Source: Parashewanella tropica (lineage in GTDB: Bacteria > Pseudomonadota > Gammaproteobacteria > Enterobacterales > Shewanellaceae). From it: a stretch of 64,000 nt of DNA. Shown here piece after piece: positions 16,856 through 25,772 of the stretch. The notes beneath the pieces were generated by a model that was not told the origin of the DNA, made no database searches, and saw nothing but the letters and a program-made list of their open reading frames with translations. Position 1 is the stretch's first letter; each line of letters opens with the position of its first letter. A program made the translations under genes and the position numbers. Where the stretch lies: NCBI RefSeq assembly GCF_004358445.1, contig NZ_CP037951.1:1537501-1601500 (forward strand), written 5' to 3'.

Positions 16856-19276
16856 ATGACTGCTGAAGCTTCATTTCCCGTTCAGGCCTTAACTTTAGAT
16901 ACTTTGCATAACCTCTCATTAAGTGGCTTAGCAAATGGAAAACGTGTTGAAGCCAGTTTTATATCATCTCCTTCTGGTAGAAAGTACCATTTTTCCTTAG
17001 TTGTTGAGGCTCATGAGTCAAAAGTTCATGTTTTTTGTGAGCAAAAGGGAGAACAAGGGTACTCGAAGAAAGTAAAAGCAAAAACGGCTAGGCTTGCAGA
17101 GCTATATGTCATTACTTCACCGTCTTTGCCAGAAGATTTATTTTCAATAACCGTAATAACTAAGCCTGATGAAGTGCGAGCAGAAATCCTTGGGGAACTA
17201 AAGCTAAGCCGCTGTATAAAACTTTGCACTTTTGAAAAGAAAGTTCCTGTAAAGCTAAGGAAAGAGATCCTTTCACAAATATTGAACGGAAAAAAACACG
17301 AGAAAGATACTGAGCCTGAATGGTTTACTGCGAATGAATTATGCCAACTCATAGAGCTTTCTATATGGGATGAACAACCTGCCCACATGAGAGCTGAGTT
17401 TTATTTAAGACTTCCGCTTGAGCAATTTAGAGAAGTATTTAAGTCTTTATCATTAGCAAAGAAAGCGGAAGTGCTTAACGTTTTGGCTAATGAACAACTC
17501 CTCAGAAAACCTACAAGTGAGCTCCTGCTTAGTGAAACTGAGACTAGTGAAGCGTACACACTTGTTAGTGTTGAAAGCGCATACGATCAAAGTGATGTTG
17601 GGGTTGCTCAATGTTTTATTAACCAATTAATACAAGAATCACTTCACACCTCTGAGCTCTGGGACGGTGTTCTGGATAAACTGGAACCAGAGTGCTTAAA
17701 ATTTGTTATAAAAGTAGTGAGTGATTCTGCTTATTATCGAAGCTTTAATACGATTCCAAATTTTCAAAAGTCATTATTAGCCAGTTCTTTACCAACCTTA
17801 CTGATAGCAGGACAATGTGTTCCTGAAGAAGAATTCGACAACATAGACCCCATCTTAAGATTAACCCTGCTGCTCGGTAAAAAAGAGGCATTACTTGCTG
17901 ACTTAAAGTCTGTAAGTCAAGAGGTGGTTACCGGTTTTTTACAAATCATTTTATCTAAACACCCTTCGGGTAAAGAGCCTAATTCTGCACTGGCTGATTT
18001 AATAAATGGCGTGATTAATGATGAATATCTCAAAGCGCTTTTGATAACCTGCGTATTGTATAAGTTGGAAGATTCACAACTTGAAACTTTTTATGTTCAT
18101 ATAAAAGATCTGGATCTGGGAGAGTTACTAAAAGCATCTATAGAATATCAGCAATCTCTAGATAGCTGCGCTAGGCGCGTTTATCTTACAAATCCTCCAC
18201 AATATATTGATGCGAGCATCAGGATGGTTGCTACTCGAATATCCAGAAGTGAAGAATCAAGACATTTTTTTCAAGGATTACTAAATATCACTAAAGAAGA
18301 GGTTAAACAGCTTTGGCACGTTTTGAATGACAGCCGAATCAAGATGACAGTGTTTTTATATTGTTGCTCAGTGGCAGTTTCTAAAGAGGTTGTAATGGAA
18401 ATGGCACTTAATAAACAGTTTGTTACTTTAGATGATCCGTACCCTACAAAAGGAGAAAATGCTGATTTAGCGAATGCGGCTGAATTAGAAGAGTTAATTC
18501 CTTATTTAACCGATGACGTATGGTTGAAAATGCTATCTGTGCCGTATATTTTATTTCATCAGAATCCTTATTATATCTCTCGGAACTTACTTTTATCGAA
18601 CCTTGAACCAGCGATAGCATTAAAATTAATCAAAAGCCAAACTTCACATGAAGGGTGTCATCAGGTAGTGCGTAATCTTAGCCAAGATCAATTAAATAAA
18701 ATTATGAGGAGAATGGAGAAAAACCCTGATGAATTCTTGTCTCTATCTGATTTTCAGAAGACGGAGTTACTTTTTAATTGCGCATCTATCGAAAGCTCAC
18801 TCCATTTTATGCAGGAGAGCATTGGAAATGATGACGATAAATTACGAGAGTTTAGATTGGTTCTACAGCGTGTAGGCAAGGCCATGTTGGAATATGACGA
18901 ATCAAGATTTCATTCTCTGATAAAAACTTTTTATATTGATCAGGATATTGCGATAGAAATGTTATCTGAACTGAATCCTGAACAATTTCTGAATACTTGG
19001 TTGAGTTTATATCCTTTAAATATTTATCCCTCTATAACTCCTCTTCGTAATAGGCTTTGTCGTGAAAATCAAATGAAAGTAAGTATGTTAGAGAGTAAAG
19101 AAAAAGGTATTGAAGTGCTTTATACCTTGCTACATAGAGAGCAGTACTCACTGTTAAAAGAAATTGCACAGAATATGTCTACAGAGGAAGAAGTGTTAGA
19201 ACTTCAAGATGTCTTTAAAAAGCATCACCCCGGAACAAGTGAAGAGTTTAATCAGTGGTTTTGTAAAGGCTCTTAA
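16856..19276 (+). CDS. Large hypothetical protein, 806 aa (tandem paralogue 2)
   Basis: Second member of the tandem pair, colinear with the 801-aa protein and similar in length. The conserved landmarks include SIWDEQP, FYLRLP, LLASSLPTL, ELWDGVLDKL, FLYCCSVAVSKE, WLKML and the final FNQWFCKGS. It looks cytosolic or secreted without a classical signal, and mainly helical. As with its partner, no strong ribosome binding site is seen before the ATG. The two coding regions have diverged well beyond simple recent duplication, so both were probably kept by selection. The function is unknown. Confidence 0.75.
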   Translation: MTAEASFPVQALTLDTLHNLSLSGLANGKRVEASFISSPSGRKYHFSLVVEAHESKVHVFCEQKGEQGYSKKVKAKTARLAELYVITSPSLPEDLFSITVITKPDEVRAEILGELKLSRCIKLCTFEKKVPVKLRKEILSQILNGKKHEKDTEPEWFTANELCQLIELSIWDEQPAHMRAEFYLRLPLEQFREVFKSLSLAKKAEVLNVLANEQLLRKPTSELLLSETETSEAYTLVSVESAYDQSDVGVAQCFINQLIQESLHTSELWDGVLDKLEPECLKFVIKVVSDSAYYRSFNTIPNFQKSLLASSLPTLLIAGQCVPEEEFDNIDPILRLTLLLGKKEALLADLKSVSQEVVTGFLQIILSKHPSGKEPNSALADLINGVINDEYLKALLITCVLYKLEDSQLETFYVHIKDLDLGELLKASIEYQQSLDSCARRVYLTNPPQYIDASIRMVATRISRSEESRHFFQGLLNITKEEVKQLWHVLNDSRIKMTVFLYCCSVAVSKEVVMEMALNKQFVTLDDPYPTKGENADLANAAELEELIPYLTDDVWLKMLSVPYILFHQNPYYISRNLLLSNLEPAIALKLIKSQTSHEGCHQVVRNLSQDQLNKIMRRMEKNPDEFLSLSDFQKTELLFNCASIESSLHFMQESIGNDDDKLREFRLVLQRVGKAMLEYDESRFHSLIKTFYIDQDIAIEMLSELNPEQFLNTWLSLYPLNIYPSITPLRNRLCRENQMKVSMLESKEKGIEVLYTLLHREQYSLLKEIAQNMSTEEEVLELQDVFKKHHPGTSEEFNQWFCKGS

Positions 19277-19442
19277 TCGACAACTTATTGGATTTGTCAC
19301 TCCCAATAATTTCTACTCAATAAATCAACTCATCCGAGGTGCAGGATCTTTTAATTACTGCAAGGTTGACGTGAACGTAAACTGGAGTTAGAGTTGAGTC
19401 CATTAAACCTTATGAGATAACAAGTTTTATTAAGGAACCTCC

Positions 19443-20192
19443 ATGAAAGTATTGGTACCCGTCAAGCGCGTCGTTGATGCCAATGTAAAAGTCAGAGTCA
19501 GTGCTGACAATACAAAGGTAGAAACCGCTAATTTAAAAATGGCTATTAACCCGTTTTGTGAAATTGCAGTAGAAGAAGCGGTTAGATTGAAAGAAGCTGG
19601 TATCGCTACTGAGGTCGTGGTAGTGAGTATCGGACCTAAAGTGGTTCAAGAGCAAATTCGTACTTCTATGGCATTAGGAGCTGACAGAGGTATTCAGGTT
19701 GAAACTGATGCTGAATTAGTTCCACTTTCTTTAGCCAAGATCCTTAAAGCGATTCAAGAAAAGGAAAATGCAGAACTCGTTATGTTCGGTAAACAATCGA
19801 TTGATGGCGATAATAACCAAACAGGGCAAATGTTTGCAGCCTTAACAGGGATGCCACAAGCAACGTTTGCTTCTGAAGTTAAGGTTGAGAATAACCAAGC
19901 GATTGTGACTCGTGAAGTAGACGGTGGTTTACAAACTTTATCTATGCCACTACCTGCGGTAGTGACCACAGATCTTCGCCTTAATGAGCCAAGATACGCT
20001 AAGTTACCGGATATCATGAAAGCTAAGCGTAAACCGTTAGAGGTTATTTCAATTGATGACTTGGGTGTTGAGCTTAAAGAACATCAAACCGTATTAAAAG
20101 TTAATGCGCCTGCGGCTCGTGAAGCTGGTGTTATGGTTTCTTCTGTTGAAGAGCTGGTGAAAAAACTACAGAACGAAGCAAAGGTGATCTAA
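19443..20192 (+). CDS. etfB: Electron transfer flavoprotein beta subunit
   Basis: EtfB pairs with EtfA to carry electrons from acyl-CoA dehydrogenases and related flavoenzymes to ETF:quinone oxidoreductase. The 249-aa product opens [17 protein letters not shown] and contains the ETF-beta signature region (about 120-200: [11 protein letters not shown], then ADLR-like [16 protein letters not shown]). AAGGAACCTCC lies directly before the ATG. It is followed without a gap by etfA. Confidence 0.97.
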   Translation: MKVLVPVKRVVDANVKVRVSADNTKVETANLKMAINPFCEIAVEEAVRLKEAGIATEVVVVSIGPKVVQEQIRTSMALGADRGIQVETDAELVPLSLAKILKAIQEKENAELVMFGKQSIDGDNNQTGQMFAALTGMPQATFASEVKVENNQAIVTREVDGGLQTLSMPLPAVVTTDLRLNEPRYAKLPDIMKAKRKPLEVISIDDLGVELKEHQTVLKVNAPAAREAGVMVSSVEELVKKLQNEAKVI

Positions 20193-21116
20193 ATGGCAAT
20201 TTTAGTATTAGCAGAACACGATAATGCAAGTTTAAAACTAGAAACAGCTAAAACCGTTGCTGCGGCAAATGCATTGCCAGGTGATGTGCATGTATTGGTT
20301 GTGGGCCATCAAGCTCAAACGGCAGCAACAGCAGCGCAGAGCTTAACTGGCGTAAGCAAAGTATTATTACTTGATGATGCGACTTATGAAGCTCAATTAG
20401 CTGAAAACGTTTCAAAAGCCATATTAGATATTGCTTCAGACTACGAATTCATTTTGGCAACGGCAACGACAACAGGTAAAGATGTTTTACCAAGAGTTTC
20501 AGCACTGTTAGATGTTGCTCAAATTTCAGAAGTGGTTGAAGTAGTATCTGAAGATACGTTTGTTCGTCCAGTGTATGCGGGCAATGCAATGGCGACTGTT
20601 CAGTCTCACGATAGTAAAAAAGTGATGACGGTTCGTGCGAGTGCTTTCGATGCAGTATCCAGTGAAGGAAGTGCAGAACTTGTATCTCTTTCAAATGCTA
20701 TTGAAGCGAGCACACAGTTTGTATCTCAAGAATTAACCGAATCAGAGCGCCCTGAACTAACCAGTGCTGGTGTGATTGTTTCTGGTGGTCGTGGTATGGG
20801 AAGTGGCGAGAACTTCGCTATCCTTGAACAGCTGGCAGATAAATTAGGTGCAGCCGTTGGTGCATCACGTGCTGCTGTTGATGCTGGTTTTGTACCGAAT
20901 GATATGCAAGTCGGCCAAACAGGTAAGATTGTTGCCCCTGATTTATATATTGCAGTTGGTATTTCTGGTGCAATTCAGCACTTGGCAGGTATGAAGGATT
21001 CTAAAGTGATTGTTGCAATTAACAAAGATCCTGAAGCGCCAATTTTCCAAGTTGCCGATTATGGTTTAGAGGCTGACTTATTTAAGGCTCTACCAGAGCT
21101 GATTGAAAAATTATAA
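20193..21116 (+). CDS. etfA: Electron transfer flavoprotein alpha subunit
   Basis: EtfA holds the FAD of the ETF heterodimer. At 307 aa it has the usual length. The C-terminal FAD domain shows [30 protein letters not shown], and [11 protein letters not shown] with [12 protein letters not shown], the standard FAD-contact motifs. Its ATG follows the etfB stop immediately, so the two are translationally linked. A terminator follows at 21138. Confidence 0.97.
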   Translation: MAILVLAEHDNASLKLETAKTVAAANALPGDVHVLVVGHQAQTAATAAQSLTGVSKVLLLDDATYEAQLAENVSKAILDIASDYEFILATATTTGKDVLPRVSALLDVAQISEVVEVVSEDTFVRPVYAGNAMATVQSHDSKKVMTVRASAFDAVSSEGSAELVSLSNAIEASTQFVSQELTESERPELTSAGVIVSGGRGMGSGENFAILEQLADKLGAAVGASRAAVDAGFVPNDMQVGQTGKIVAPDLYIAVGISGAIQHLAGMKDSKVIVAINKDPEAPIFQVADYGLEADLFKALPELIEKL

Positions 21117-21137
21117 ATGCTGTAATTGATTGAATCT

Positions 21138-21171
21138 AAAGTCCTAAGTGCATTTGTAGTTAGGACTTTTT
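21138..21171 (+). terminator. Rho-independent terminator of etfBA
   Basis: AAAGTCCTAA (21138-21147) pairs with TTAGGACTTT (21160-21169), followed by TT; it lies 22 bp after etfA. Confidence 0.85.
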
Positions 21172-21262
21172 GTTTATGCGGTTAACTTAATTTAATTATT
21201 TTTCTTCCAATTTTGTCGTTATGCTCTAGCGTTACTTATGCTCTAAAAGTAAGAAAGGCTGT

Positions 21263-22825
21263 ATGACAATACTTTCCTATGCTGACTCACCATTATCAAT
21301 TTTTCCTCCCTTATTAGCGATTGTTCTAGCGATTATTAGCCGAAGAGTTTTACTCTCTTTAGGTTCTGGCATTCTTGCAGGCGCTTTATTGGTTACTAAC
21401 TTTTCAATAGAGCATGCCGGTAAGTATATTGCTGATACTGTTACAGGGCTATTTTGGAGTGATGGCCAGTTAAGCACATGGAATATTTATATTTTACTTT
21501 TCTTAATTTTACTCGGTGTAATGACAGCATTAATGACGGTAAGCGGAAGTGCGAAAGTATTTGCTCAATGGGCCAAAGTGCATGTTAAAAGTCGTCGAGA
21601 TGCGAAAGTATTAACCATGATCTTAGGCATTGTGATTTTCATTGATGATTACTTCAATAGCCTAGTGGTAGGCTCAGTAGCACGACCGTTAACAGATAGA
21701 TATTACATTTCAAGAGCCAAGTTAGCTTACCTTTTGGATTCAACAGCTGCGCCAGTATGTGTGATCTCTCCTGTATCAAGTTGGGGGGCCTATATTATCG
21801 CTTTAATTGGTGGAATATTAACGACGCATGGTTTTCATAATGTCAGTTATTTGGGAACCTTTGTAGAAATGATCCCTATGAATTTTTACGCCATTTTTTC
21901 ACTCCTGCTTTTGTTTTGCGTATGCATGTACGGTTTAGATGTAGGTTCGATGAAACAACATGAAATAAATGCTCAAAGAGGGGAGCTGTATGATCCCATC
22001 AAGGGCACACCACCAGGCAGCATTGCTGATTTACCCGAAGAGCAGAATGGTAAGGTTTCAGGATTGTTTATTCCTATTGCAATCTTAGTCTTTGCAACTG
22101 TGAGTTTTATGATTTTGACAGGTGTTCAACAATTACAAATGGAGCATTTGCCACTTAGTCTAATAAAAGCTTTTGAAAAAACGAATGTGAGTTTGTCTTT
22201 AGTTCTCGGTTCCAGCACTGGCCTTATAGTGACGTTATGGTTGGCAGTAAAACAAAAAATGCCAGCAGACAAAATCAAATTGGCGATTTTACACGGCATT
22301 AAATCTATGTTGCCTGCCATTTATATATTAATTTTTGCGTGGACAATTTCTGGCGTTATAGGACACTTGCAAACGGGTAAATATATGGCGACTCTTGCTT
22401 CTGGTAATATCCATTTTGCGCTACTGCCAGCAGTAATGTTTGTATTAGCAGGCATTACCTCCTTTTCCACAGGTACGAGTTGGGGAACCTTTGGGATCAT
22501 GCTTCCTATTGCGGCTGATATGTCTATGGGAACGCATTCATCTATGATGGTTCCTATGCTAGCTGCAGTGCTTTCAGGCTCTGTATTTGGCGACCATTGC
22601 TCTCCCATTTCTGATACGACTATTTTGTCTTCAACAGGGGCGAGTTGTCATCATATTGATCATGTCACCACTCAATTACCTTATGCGTTAATGGCGGCGA
22701 CTATCAGTATGTTTGGGTATTTAGTCTTAGGGTTAACGAGCTCAGTAATGTGGGGATTAGTCACTTGCTGTACTTTATTTATTGGATTGGTCGCAATATT
22801 GAAATATAAAGCTTCTAAGCCATGA
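21263..22825 (+). CDS. NhaC-family Na+/H+ antiporter
   Basis: Polytopic inner-membrane protein of 520 aa with about 11-12 hydrophobic segments. The conserved centre FIDDYFNSLVVG and the STAAPVCVISPVSSWGAY segment match the NhaC family of secondary transporters. A second signature appears near the C-terminus (TSWGTFGIMLP ... GDHCSPISDTT). These carriers exchange Na+ for protons or small carboxylates; the exact substrate cannot be told. AAGAAAGG precedes the ATG. It is followed closely by tdk, which has its own ribosome binding site. Confidence 0.88.
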   Translation: MTILSYADSPLSIFPPLLAIVLAIISRRVLLSLGSGILAGALLVTNFSIEHAGKYIADTVTGLFWSDGQLSTWNIYILLFLILLGVMTALMTVSGSAKVFAQWAKVHVKSRRDAKVLTMILGIVIFIDDYFNSLVVGSVARPLTDRYYISRAKLAYLLDSTAAPVCVISPVSSWGAYIIALIGGILTTHGFHNVSYLGTFVEMIPMNFYAIFSLLLLFCVCMYGLDVGSMKQHEINAQRGELYDPIKGTPPGSIADLPEEQNGKVSGLFIPIAILVFATVSFMILTGVQQLQMEHLPLSLIKAFEKTNVSLSLVLGSSTGLIVTLWLAVKQKMPADKIKLAILHGIKSMLPAIYILIFAWTISGVIGHLQTGKYMATLASGNIHFALLPAVMFVLAGITSFSTGTSWGTFGIMLPIAADMSMGTHSSMMVPMLAAVLSGSVFGDHCSPISDTTILSSTGASCHHIDHVTTQLPYALMAATISMFGYLVLGLTSSVMWGLVTCCTLFIGLVAILKYKASKP

Positions 22826-22882
22826 TATGCCGAAGGTTTCTTGTTATCATTTTACAACGATAATAAGAAAGGACCCTTGGCT

Positions 22883-23464
22883 ATGGCTCAGCTGTATTTT
22901 TATTACTCTGCAATGAATGCAGGTAAATCAACTTCTTTACTTCAATCATCTTATAACTATCGTGAGCGCGGAATGAACACTTTAGTGTTAACTGCGGCAA
23001 TTGATGATCGATATGGTGTAGGTAAAGTGGCATCTAGAATTGGACTTGAAACTGAAGCCAGTATTTTTGGTGCTGAATCGAATTTGGTTGAGCTGGTTGA
23101 ATCAGCATTAAAGGAACAAGAAATCCATTGTATTTTAGTGGACGAAAGCCAATTTTTGACAAAGGAACAGGTAAAGCAGTTAACTCATGTTGTCGATAAT
23201 ATGGATATTCCGGTTTTGTGTTACGGCTTGAGAACTGACTTTCAAGGTGAGTTGTTTAACGGCAGTCAATACTTACTCGCGTGGGCAGATAAGTTGGTTG
23301 AGCTCAAAACTATTTGCCATTGCGGACGTAAAGCTAACATGGTTGTTCGTCTTGATGGTGATGGCAAGGTGATGAAAGAAGGTGAGCAGGTCGCCATTGG
23401 CGGTAACGAAAGTTATGAATCAGTTTGCCGTAAGCATTATCGCGAGTTTATTTGGGATCAGTGA
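22883..23464 (+). CDS. tdk: Thymidine kinase, type II
   Basis: Phosphorylates thymidine with ATP in nucleoside salvage. From ATG 22883 the protein is 193 aa and begins [17 protein letters not shown], placing the P-loop at about 9-16. DESQF carries the catalytic-site Asp-Glu, and [17 protein letters not shown] is the lasso/substrate region. CHCGRKA and the later VCRKH supply the structural zinc cysteines. AGGA nine bases upstream supports this start over the ATG at 22841. A 147-bp palindromic element begins 40 bp after the stop. Confidence 0.96.
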   Translation: MAQLYFYYSAMNAGKSTSLLQSSYNYRERGMNTLVLTAAIDDRYGVGKVASRIGLETEASIFGAESNLVELVESALKEQEIHCILVDESQFLTKEQVKQLTHVVDNMDIPVLCYGLRTDFQGELFNGSQYLLAWADKLVELKTICHCGRKANMVVRLDGDGKVMKEGEQVAIGGNESYESVCRKHYREFIWDQ

Positions 23465-23504
23465 TTGTTTGAAAAACTGGATAAATTAGCTTGTATATAG
23501 CAAC

Positions 23505-23651
23505 AGAGTAATAGCGTAAACAGCAACCGAAGCGCACATCTGATAGGCAGGAAGCCTGAATGCCATGAAGCACATGGATGTGCGAGAATGGCCCTGTGCT
23601 GACGACCGTGACATCCTGTCACGGACGGTTGTTTTATCACGCTATTACTCT
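23505..23651 (+). repeat. Palindromic intergenic element, long copy (147 bp)
   Basis: Outer arms AGAGTAATAGCGT and ACGCTATTACTCT are exact reverse complements. Inside lies the common core hairpin CCGTGACATCCTGTCACGG (23606-23624) and a larger second arm. Compared with the 97-bp copies it has about 50 extra bases inside the GCACATC...GTGC arm. It sits 40 bp past tdk, convergent with the thiamine operon, and may act as a bidirectional terminator. Confidence 0.88.
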
Positions 23652-23682
23652 CATTGGATTATTGGTGGCCTTTGTAATCCCT

Positions 23683-24624
23683 TTACTTTGCTAGAGAGTA
23701 ATATTCCTTAAACTGTTTACTCGTTTCAGTAATTTCGCTACTACTTTCCAACTGTTCGATAAGAACCCGACCCGCCATAATCACTACCCAATAATCATAA
23801 AAACTCCAAAAGAGTTTAGTGGCGATTTCAAATTCAACTCTATTTGATAAATTCAATTCTGAATGTGATTTTAGATAATCAGTAACGATTAGTTTTTTAT
23901 CACTTTCAGTAAGATCATGGTTTTCAATTAACGAAGCCAGTTCAAAAAGTGGGTGTGATTGGCAGGCGTATTCAAAATCAATACAGATTAATTGTCCGTT
24001 TTTGATGAGTATATTCTCTGGGTTTAAATCCCTGTGACAGAATTGAGGTTTTACGTTTAAGCTCTCAAGAAAATCGACCCAACCTTTGATGTTAGGTTGT
24101 AGTGAATCTAGTTTTGATTTCAGTTTATTCCATTGCTCATATTCAGTGAGCAAATCAAAGTTATTCGTTTGTAGCAACTGAGTTGTAATAGATTGAACTT
24201 GTTGCTGATAGATTTGCCATTGCTGTTCGCAAGTGATTATTTTTGTGGGCAAGGGCAGAGTGCTCAGAGCATTCAATAGTTTTTGGACTTCTTTTAATCC
24301 ATATCCTTTATCTATCGGTTGCTGAATATATTCACTCAAATAGAAGTTATTATCTCCACTTACCCAAAACAACTTTGGCGCAAGACTACTTTGCTCTGCT
24401 ATTCGCCAACACTCAATTTCATTTTCTCTATCGCAAATAAAACTGGATTCAGCAGAATTGACTCTGAGTACATAATCTTGCGTAGGAGTATTGATTAAAA
24501 AATTACGGTTACTTTTTCCCGCAGTCAGAGTAGAGACTGAAGTCATGTGCGGAATGATCGAGAGCCTCGTATCATGTTCACAATACTCAAGTGCACTTAT
24601 TACTTCTGCGGGAAAAGACTCCAT
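23683..24624 (-). CDS. Thiamine kinase-like phosphotransferase (APH/ChoK family)
   Basis: The 313-aa protein has the kinase-like fold of aminoglycoside/choline phosphotransferases. GKSNRNFLI occupies the nucleotide loop, CHRDLNPENIL (about 197-207) is the catalytic loop with Asp, and CIDFEYA carries the metal-binding Asp. As the last gene of a TPP-riboswitch operon with a thiamine receptor and PnuT-like carrier, it most likely phosphorylates imported thiamine (ThiK-type); the substrate is inferred from context. Its ATG overlaps the stop of the transporter gene by one base (TAATG), indicating translational coupling. Confidence 0.8.
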   Translation of the reverse strand: MESFPAEVISALEYCEHDTRLSIIPHMTSVSTLTAGKSNRNFLINTPTQDYVLRVNSAESSFICDRENEIECWRIAEQSSLAPKLFWVSGDNNFYLSEYIQQPIDKGYGLKEVQKLLNALSTLPLPTKIITCEQQWQIYQQQVQSITTQLLQTNNFDLLTEYEQWNKLKSKLDSLQPNIKGWVDFLESLNVKPQFCHRDLNPENILIKNGQLICIDFEYACQSHPLFELASLIENHDLTESDKKLIVTDYLKSHSELNLSNRVEFEIATKLFWSFYDYWVVIMAGRVLIEQLESSSEITETSKQFKEYYSLAK

Positions 24625-25253
24625 TAAGCAAAAGACTCCGTTTTATCGCTACTTGAGTTTTGTTTCATTGAATCTCGCCATTGCTTATAACCAATGACAG
24701 AAAGTACAAGATACAACCCAAACAACACTGAAGTTAGCATCAACTCTTTATTGATATAGAGGTAAATAGATACTGAGTTTATTACTAACCAATAGAGCCA
24801 GTTTTCCAATACTTTTTTAGCCACTAAGTAAGTCGTTACTACTGCAAAACAGGTTGTAGCAGTATCTAAGTATGGATACGAGGCATGGGTATGGTTTGCC
24901 ATAAAGTACCCTAAGATAAGCGATACGATTGTGGTTGTGGCAATAATGGCTAAATGCCTTTGCTTAGACCAAGAGACAACTTTTACGCCATGTTGCTCAG
25001 CACCGCCTTGGGTCCACATCCAATACCCATAAATCGCCATTGCTATGTAATAGAAATTCAGGATTGAATCCATTAACAAGGAGACTTTCCAAAAGATAAT
25101 GGTATAAATGAGTGAGCTAGTAAAAGCGGCAGCCCAACACCAAATATTCTGTCTCATTGCTAATACTAGGTAAGCAACAGCAAGAATAACAGCAAGTGCT
25201 TCCCAATTGGTCATTACAGACATTTCAGACTGTATTTTTGTAATTAAATCCAT
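24624..25253 (-). CDS. pnuT: PnuC-family vitamin transporter, probably thiamine (PnuT)
   Basis: A 209-aa inner-membrane protein with about seven hydrophobic helices. The NFYYIAMAIYGYWMW stretch (about 66-80) is the characteristic PnuC-family motif. PnuC proteins move riboside or vitamin precursors by facilitated diffusion, trapped by phosphorylation inside the cell. The riboswitch, the outer-membrane receptor upstream and the kinase downstream point to thiamine as substrate (PnuT); this is inference from context. The C-terminus is polar (KQNSSSDKTES). Confidence 0.85.
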   Translation of the reverse strand: MDLITKIQSEMSVMTNWEALAVILAVAYLVLAMRQNIWCWAAAFTSSLIYTIIFWKVSLLMDSILNFYYIAMAIYGYWMWTQGGAEQHGVKVVSWSKQRHLAIIATTTIVSLILGYFMANHTHASYPYLDTATTCFAVVTTYLVAKKVLENWLYWLVINSVSIYLYINKELMLTSVLFGLYLVLSVIGYKQWRDSMKQNSSSDKTESFA

Positions 25254-25347
25254 ATTGAACCTGAGTTTTGGATAATGAAATCTATTAATTTTTCATGTAG
25301 AGAGTGCATAATTCTATAGAGGTTTGCTTATCCTGAATTCAGGTTCA

Positions 25348-25608
25348 CTACTCTTTATGGGTTAAGTCGAGTTCCGAGCCGATAAATTTACAAACAAATA
25401 CGGCTTTGCCCCATTTAGAATGTGCTGCTTCCATTTCTGTTGCTAGCATACTCATGACTTCCTGATAATCACCACATACTTGAGTTGCCATAGCGTTAGT
25501 AGTACGAGTGATGTTTGGATAGTTGCGTAGGCGTTCAATAAACCACTGGATAGGCTCTAAGTAGTTTTCATTAAACGGATACATGCTGATTTCAGCTGTA
25601 AGTTTCAT
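25348..25608 (-). CDS. Small YkoF-like thiamine-binding protein
   Basis: From ATG 25606-25608 the protein is 86 aa (MKLTAEISMYPFNENYL...). The pattern AEISMYP, then an amphipathic helix, then TNAMATQVCGDYQEVMSML and a final FVCKFIG strand matches one half of YkoF-type thiamine/HMP-binding proteins. No signal peptide is seen. Position between a TPP-controlled receptor and a PnuT-like carrier supports a thiamine role. A longer frame from 25677 would start inside the palindromic element, so I reject that start. AAGGAACC precedes the chosen ATG but is folded into a hairpin (25615-25635). Confidence 0.65.
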   Translation of the reverse strand: MKLTAEISMYPFNENYLEPIQWFIERLRNYPNITRTTNAMATQVCGDYQEVMSMLATEMEAAHSKWGKAVFVCKFIGSELDLTHKE

Positions 25609-25614
25609 GGCTTG

Positions 25615-25635
25615 GTTCCTTTGATATAAAGGAAC
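25615..25635 (-). promoter_or_regulatory. Hairpin covering the ribosome binding site of the YkoF-like gene
   Basis: GTTCCTTT (25615-25622) and AAAGGAAC (25628-25635) are perfect reverse complements with a 5-nt loop. In the leftward mRNA the strand next to the ATG contains AAAGGA, the ribosome binding site; its partner strand is the end of the palindromic element. Confidence 0.55.
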
Positions 25636-25726
25636 TATAGTGCGCACGACAACAGAGGCGTACGTCCATGTACTCACGACCGTTACATCCTGTAACGGAC
25701 GGTTGTCTTAGCGCACTATAGTTCCT
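25630..25726 (+). repeat. Palindromic intergenic element (97 bp)
   Basis: The arms AGGAACTATAGTGCGC and GCGCACTATAGTTCCT are perfect reverse complements. Inner hairpins are GTACGTCCATGTAC (25660-25673) and CCGTTACATCCTGTAACGG (25680-25698). Both differ from the other copies by paired changes that keep the stems. It lies between the receptor gene (46 bp after its stop) and the YkoF-like gene, inside the thiamine operon. Confidence 0.92.
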
Positions 25727-25772
25727 ATCAAATTCAAATCACTGAATACGGAAATTAATATATTGAGTTCAA

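Noticed and set aside
14254-19276. Calling the tandem 801/806-aa proteins HEAT-repeat proteins
   Set aside because: They look helical, but I could not write a repeat consensus, so the name would be unsupported.
19209-19391. 60-aa frame overlapping the end of the 806-aa gene
   Set aside because: Mostly inside the larger gene in another frame, with no ribosome binding site or family resemblance.
23505-23651. Palindromic element as an insertion sequence or tRNA-like gene
   Set aside because: Too short for a transposase and lacks tRNA loops and CCA; it fits the 97-bp repeat family instead.
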